Of a stretch of 64,000 nt of DNA, positions 61,712 to 64,000 are shown piece by piece (positions within the stretch are counted from its first letter, which is position 1; every line of letters starts with the position of its first letter). Source of the DNA: Rhizobium sp. EC-SD404. Its GTDB lineage: Bacteria > Pseudomonadota > Alphaproteobacteria > Rhizobiales > Rhizobiaceae. The notes beneath the pieces are model-generated. The model did no database searches, was not told the DNA's origin, and worked only from the letters and a program-made list of their open reading frames with translations. Location: contig NZ_LR701459.1 in assembly GCF_902498825.1 (NCBI RefSeq), positions 3,726,564 through 3,790,563 on the forward strand. The letters run 5' to 3'. The position numbers and the translations under genes were made by a program.

Positions 61712-62863
61712 CTATCCGCCTTTCACGGAGCCCGCGAGGAGGCCGCGGACGAGGTAGCGTTGAAGGGTGAAGAACACGGCGAGCGGCACCAGGATGGTGA
61801 TGAAGGCAGATGCCGTCAGGATTTCCCAGTTGCCGCCGCGTGATCCGAGAAGGTTGACCAGACGCCCAGTCAAAACGAGTTCGCTGTCCTGCGCGCCCAG
61901 GAACACCATGGCGACGAGCAGGTCGTTCCAGGTCCAGAGGAACTGGAAAATCGCAAAGGAAGCGAGCGCCGGAAACGAGAGCGGCAGCACGATCTTCGTG
62001 AAGATCTCGAAGTCGCTTGCCCCGTCGACACGCGCCGATTCCATGATCTCCCGCGGCAGCCCGGCGATATAGTTGCGCAGGAGATAGACCGCGAGCGGCA
62101 GACCAAAGCCCGTATGCGCAAGCCAGATGCCGAGATAGGTCTTGGCCGGCACGCCGAGGAAGGCACCGATCCCGTTATACATTCTGAGAAGCGGGATCAG
62201 CGACATCTGCAGCGGCACGACCAGCAGGCCGACGATGACGGCGATCAGGATCGCCCGGCCCGGAAACTTCATCCAGGCGAGCGCATAGGCTGCAAAGGCC
62301 GCGATCAGAATCGGAATGATCGTCGCCGGGATGGTCACCGTCAGCGAGTTGATGAAGGAGCGGCCGATGCCTTCGGACGCGAGCACCTCGCGGTAATTGT
62401 CGAGCGTGAAACGTGGCGGAACGGTGGTCGTGAAGAAGATGCGCGCGCCGCGCGGCAGTTCGAGCTCACTCTGCGACGTGATCGCATAAGTGCCATCCTC
62501 GGCGACGGTCAGCACGCCACCTTCGCGCAGCTCCGCTTCGGCGCCGGGCTCGTATTCCGTGGGGTTAAGGCCCGACGTGCCGAACGCCGACACGGTGCCG
62601 CTCCCCTCGCCGAAGACATTGCCCTCGAGGATGAAGACGCCGTCGCGCTCGACCTGGTCGTCAGAGGTTCCAGTGCGGGCCTGCAGGTTCTGGGTGGAGC
62701 CGGCGAGCGCCGTCCACCAACCCGAGATCGCCAGTTGGTCCTTGTCGCGGAAGGACGAGATGAAGAGGCCGGCCGTCGGCAGCGTCCAGAGGACGACCAG
62801 CAGCAACACCGAGAGATGAACGGCCCAGGTGAGCGGGGATTTTGCGGAACCGGCGCCTCCCAT
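61712..62863 (-). CDS. aglG: Alpha-glucoside ABC transporter permease AglG, 383 residues
   Basis: MalG-like subunit with an N-terminal helix (LLLVVLWTLPTAGLFISSF), a periplasmic insertion of about 120 residues before the core, as in AglG, and five further helices. EAA loop IMESARVDGASDFEIFTKIVLPLSFP. It starts a base or two after the aglF stop, indicating coupling. Confidence 0.92.
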   Translation of the reverse strand: MGGAGSAKSPLTWAVHLSVLLLVVLWTLPTAGLFISSFRDKDQLAISGWWTALAGSTQNLQARTGTSDDQVERDGVFILEGNVFGEGSGTVSAFGTSGLNPTEYEPGAEAELREGGVLTVAEDGTYAITSQSELELPRGARIFFTTTVPPRFTLDNYREVLASEGIGRSFINSLTVTIPATIIPILIAAFAAYALAWMKFPGRAILIAVIVGLLVVPLQMSLIPLLRMYNGIGAFLGVPAKTYLGIWLAHTGFGLPLAVYLLRNYIAGLPREIMESARVDGASDFEIFTKIVLPLSFPALASFAIFQFLWTWNDLLVAMVFLGAQDSELVLTGRLVNLLGSRGGNWEILTASAFITILVPLAVFFTLQRYLVRGLLAGSVKGG

Positions 62864-62864
62864 A

Positions 62865-63875
62865 TCAGCGGCCCTCCATTTCGGCGCTGGCCCGGCGAAT
62901 GTTCCAGACCATGATCGGGATGACGAGCAGCATGATCACCATGGCGATCGCCGCGCCGCGTCCGAAGTCGCCGCCACCGCGAAACATCCAGTCGAACATG
63001 AGATTGGCGAGAACCTGCGTGTTCCATTGCCCGTTGGTCATCGCCAGCACGATGTCGAAGACCTTGAGAACCAGGATCGTGATCGTCGTCCAGACAACCG
63101 CGATCGTGCCCCAGATCTGCGGGATCATGATTTTGAAAAAAATCTGGAAACCGTTGGCCCCGTCGATCACCGCCGCCTCGATGGTCTCGTCGGGAATGCC
63201 GCGCAGTGCAGCCGATAGAATGACCATCGCAAACCCCGTCTGGATCCAGACGAGGATGATCATGAGGAAGAAGTTGTTCCAGAAGGGGATCGTGATCCAG
63301 GCCTGCGGCTCGCCGCCGAAATAGACGACGAGCGCATTGAGAATGCCGATCTGCTCGGAGCCTGCGCCGCGGTAGTCGTAGATGAATTTCCAGATCACCG
63401 ACGCGCCGACGAAGGAAATGGCCATCGGCATGAAGATCAGCGACTTGGCGATGTTGCCCCACCAGATGCGATCCGTGAGCGCAGCGATGACGAGCCCGAG
63501 AAACGTCGACAACGCCGGCACGAAAAGCAGCCAGAGCATGTTGTTGAACATGGACTCGCGGAAGCCCGGATTGTTGACCATCCAGACATAGTTGGAGAGA
63601 CCGACGAAGTTCCGGCCCGACCGGTCGTGCAGAGAAAGTCTGAGGGATTCGAAGACCGGATAGACGAGGTAGATCCCGAGCGCGAGCAGCGCCGGCGCAA
63701 GGAAGAGCCAGGGGCGGATGGCATCGACGCGTCGCATGTTGCGCGCAGCCGTCACGGCATCGCGTCCCCGCGACGGAAAGGCCGCGTCGAGCAGCCAGTT
63801 CGAGCCGAAGAAATAGAGCGCACAGCCGAGAACACCGACAATGACGGTGAGGAGTGCGCCTGCGAACTGTTCCAT
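62865..63875 (-). CDS. aglF: Alpha-glucoside ABC transporter permease AglF, 336 residues
   Basis: MalF-like subunit. An N-terminal helix (LLTVIVGVLGCALYFFGSNWLL), then PWLFLAPALLALGIYLVYPVFESLRLSLHDRSGRNFVGLSNYVWM, six helices, and EAA loop ETIEAAVIDGANGFQIFFKIMIPQIWG. The binding protein gene aglE and the regulator aglR would lie to the right, beyond the window. Confidence 0.92.
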   Translation of the reverse strand: MEQFAGALLTVIVGVLGCALYFFGSNWLLDAAFPSRGRDAVTAARNMRRVDAIRPWLFLAPALLALGIYLVYPVFESLRLSLHDRSGRNFVGLSNYVWMVNNPGFRESMFNNMLWLLFVPALSTFLGLVIAALTDRIWWGNIAKSLIFMPMAISFVGASVIWKFIYDYRGAGSEQIGILNALVVYFGGEPQAWITIPFWNNFFLMIILVWIQTGFAMVILSAALRGIPDETIEAAVIDGANGFQIFFKIMIPQIWGTIAVVWTTITILVLKVFDIVLAMTNGQWNTQVLANLMFDWMFRGGGDFGRGAAIAMVIMLLVIPIMVWNIRRASAEMEGR

Positions 63876-63973
63876 GCGATCAGCCTCCCCTTTGGCCGCC
63901 CGCTTCGGCTGCCATGGCTTTGGTCTGGGTATGCTCTTGCCCGCGCATCTGCATCATGCCGCGCGTCGAGCTG

Positions 63974-63999
63974 GCCGGCTCCCTCGAAAGGGAGCCGGC
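63974..63999 (-). terminator. 11-bp hairpin upstream of aglF
   Basis: GCCGGCTCCCT and AGGGAGCCGGC pair perfectly around a CGAA tetraloop, about 100 bases before the aglF start. By operon order it should follow the binding-protein gene aglE just outside the window and act like the potF-potG hairpin. The gap between hairpin and aglF holds nothing else. Confidence 0.6.
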
Positions 64000-64000
64000 A

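Overview
The window looks like a piece of chromosome from an alphaproteobacterium of the order Hyphomicrobiales, most like Rhizobiaceae. The pointers are the agl alpha-glucoside operon (aglF, aglG, aglA, aglK), a PdhS/PleC-type cell-cycle kinase, a phasin, the Entner-Doudoroff set zwf-pgl-edd, an ScfR-type regulator divergent from aceA, and a tRNA-His with the alphaproteobacterial acceptor end (no G-1, G1:U72, A73). Genus cannot be set from the sequence alone.

The window falls into two halves. The left part, about 1 to 29.4 kb, is accessory. It opens with the tail of a SOS-associated peptidase and an outer-membrane barrel protein, followed by small unknown genes, several of them broken. Next comes an AT-richer module with a putative HUH rolling-circle-type protein (6806-7411), a strong hairpin, an unknown gene and a serine recombinase (8580-9263). 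From 9.5 to 14.8 kb lies a minus-strand operon, dabB-dabA-DUF6671-like plus a decayed fourth gene, for a DAB-type inorganic-carbon accumulation complex, with a divergent LysR regulator and a T-N11-A box. An OxyR-like regulator without the sensing cysteine, a TerC protein and an ExoD protein follow. From about 19.5 to 29.4 kb there is an insertion-sequence graveyard (IS3, IS630 and IS481 family fragments) holding scraps of polysaccharide genes (an rmlB piece, a methyltransferase, a Tat-exported beta-helix protein) and a TauE/SafE permease. It ends at tRNA-His, beside which a 13-bp direct repeat may be an attachment-site relic.

The right part, 29.4 to 64 kb, is dense, GC-rich core chromosome. 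It holds the phasin with two TGC-N3-GCA (PhaR-like) sites; a 1173-residue PAS histidine kinase; acetoacetyl-CoA synthetase; an AsmA protein; potF-potG-potH-potI polyamine import; the ScfR-like regulator and isocitrate lyase with a TTTACA/TGTAAA array between them; a coupled membrane operon (PAP2 phosphatase, DUF1206, DUF4112); a chemoreceptor preceded by a small exported Cache-like protein; a 28-residue membrane peptide gene; a gamma-glutamylputrescine synthetase-like gene and its oxidase-like partner; zwf-pgl-edd; a fasciclin protein; and the agl operon running off the right edge.

The core genes fit a heterotroph that imports polyamines and alpha-glucosides, breaks hexoses down by Entner-Doudoroff, and uses the glyoxylate shunt, ketone-body activation and polyhydroxyalkanoate storage. 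The DAB operon is the most unusual metabolic item. The HUH/recombinase module and the decayed island are the most unusual mobile items.
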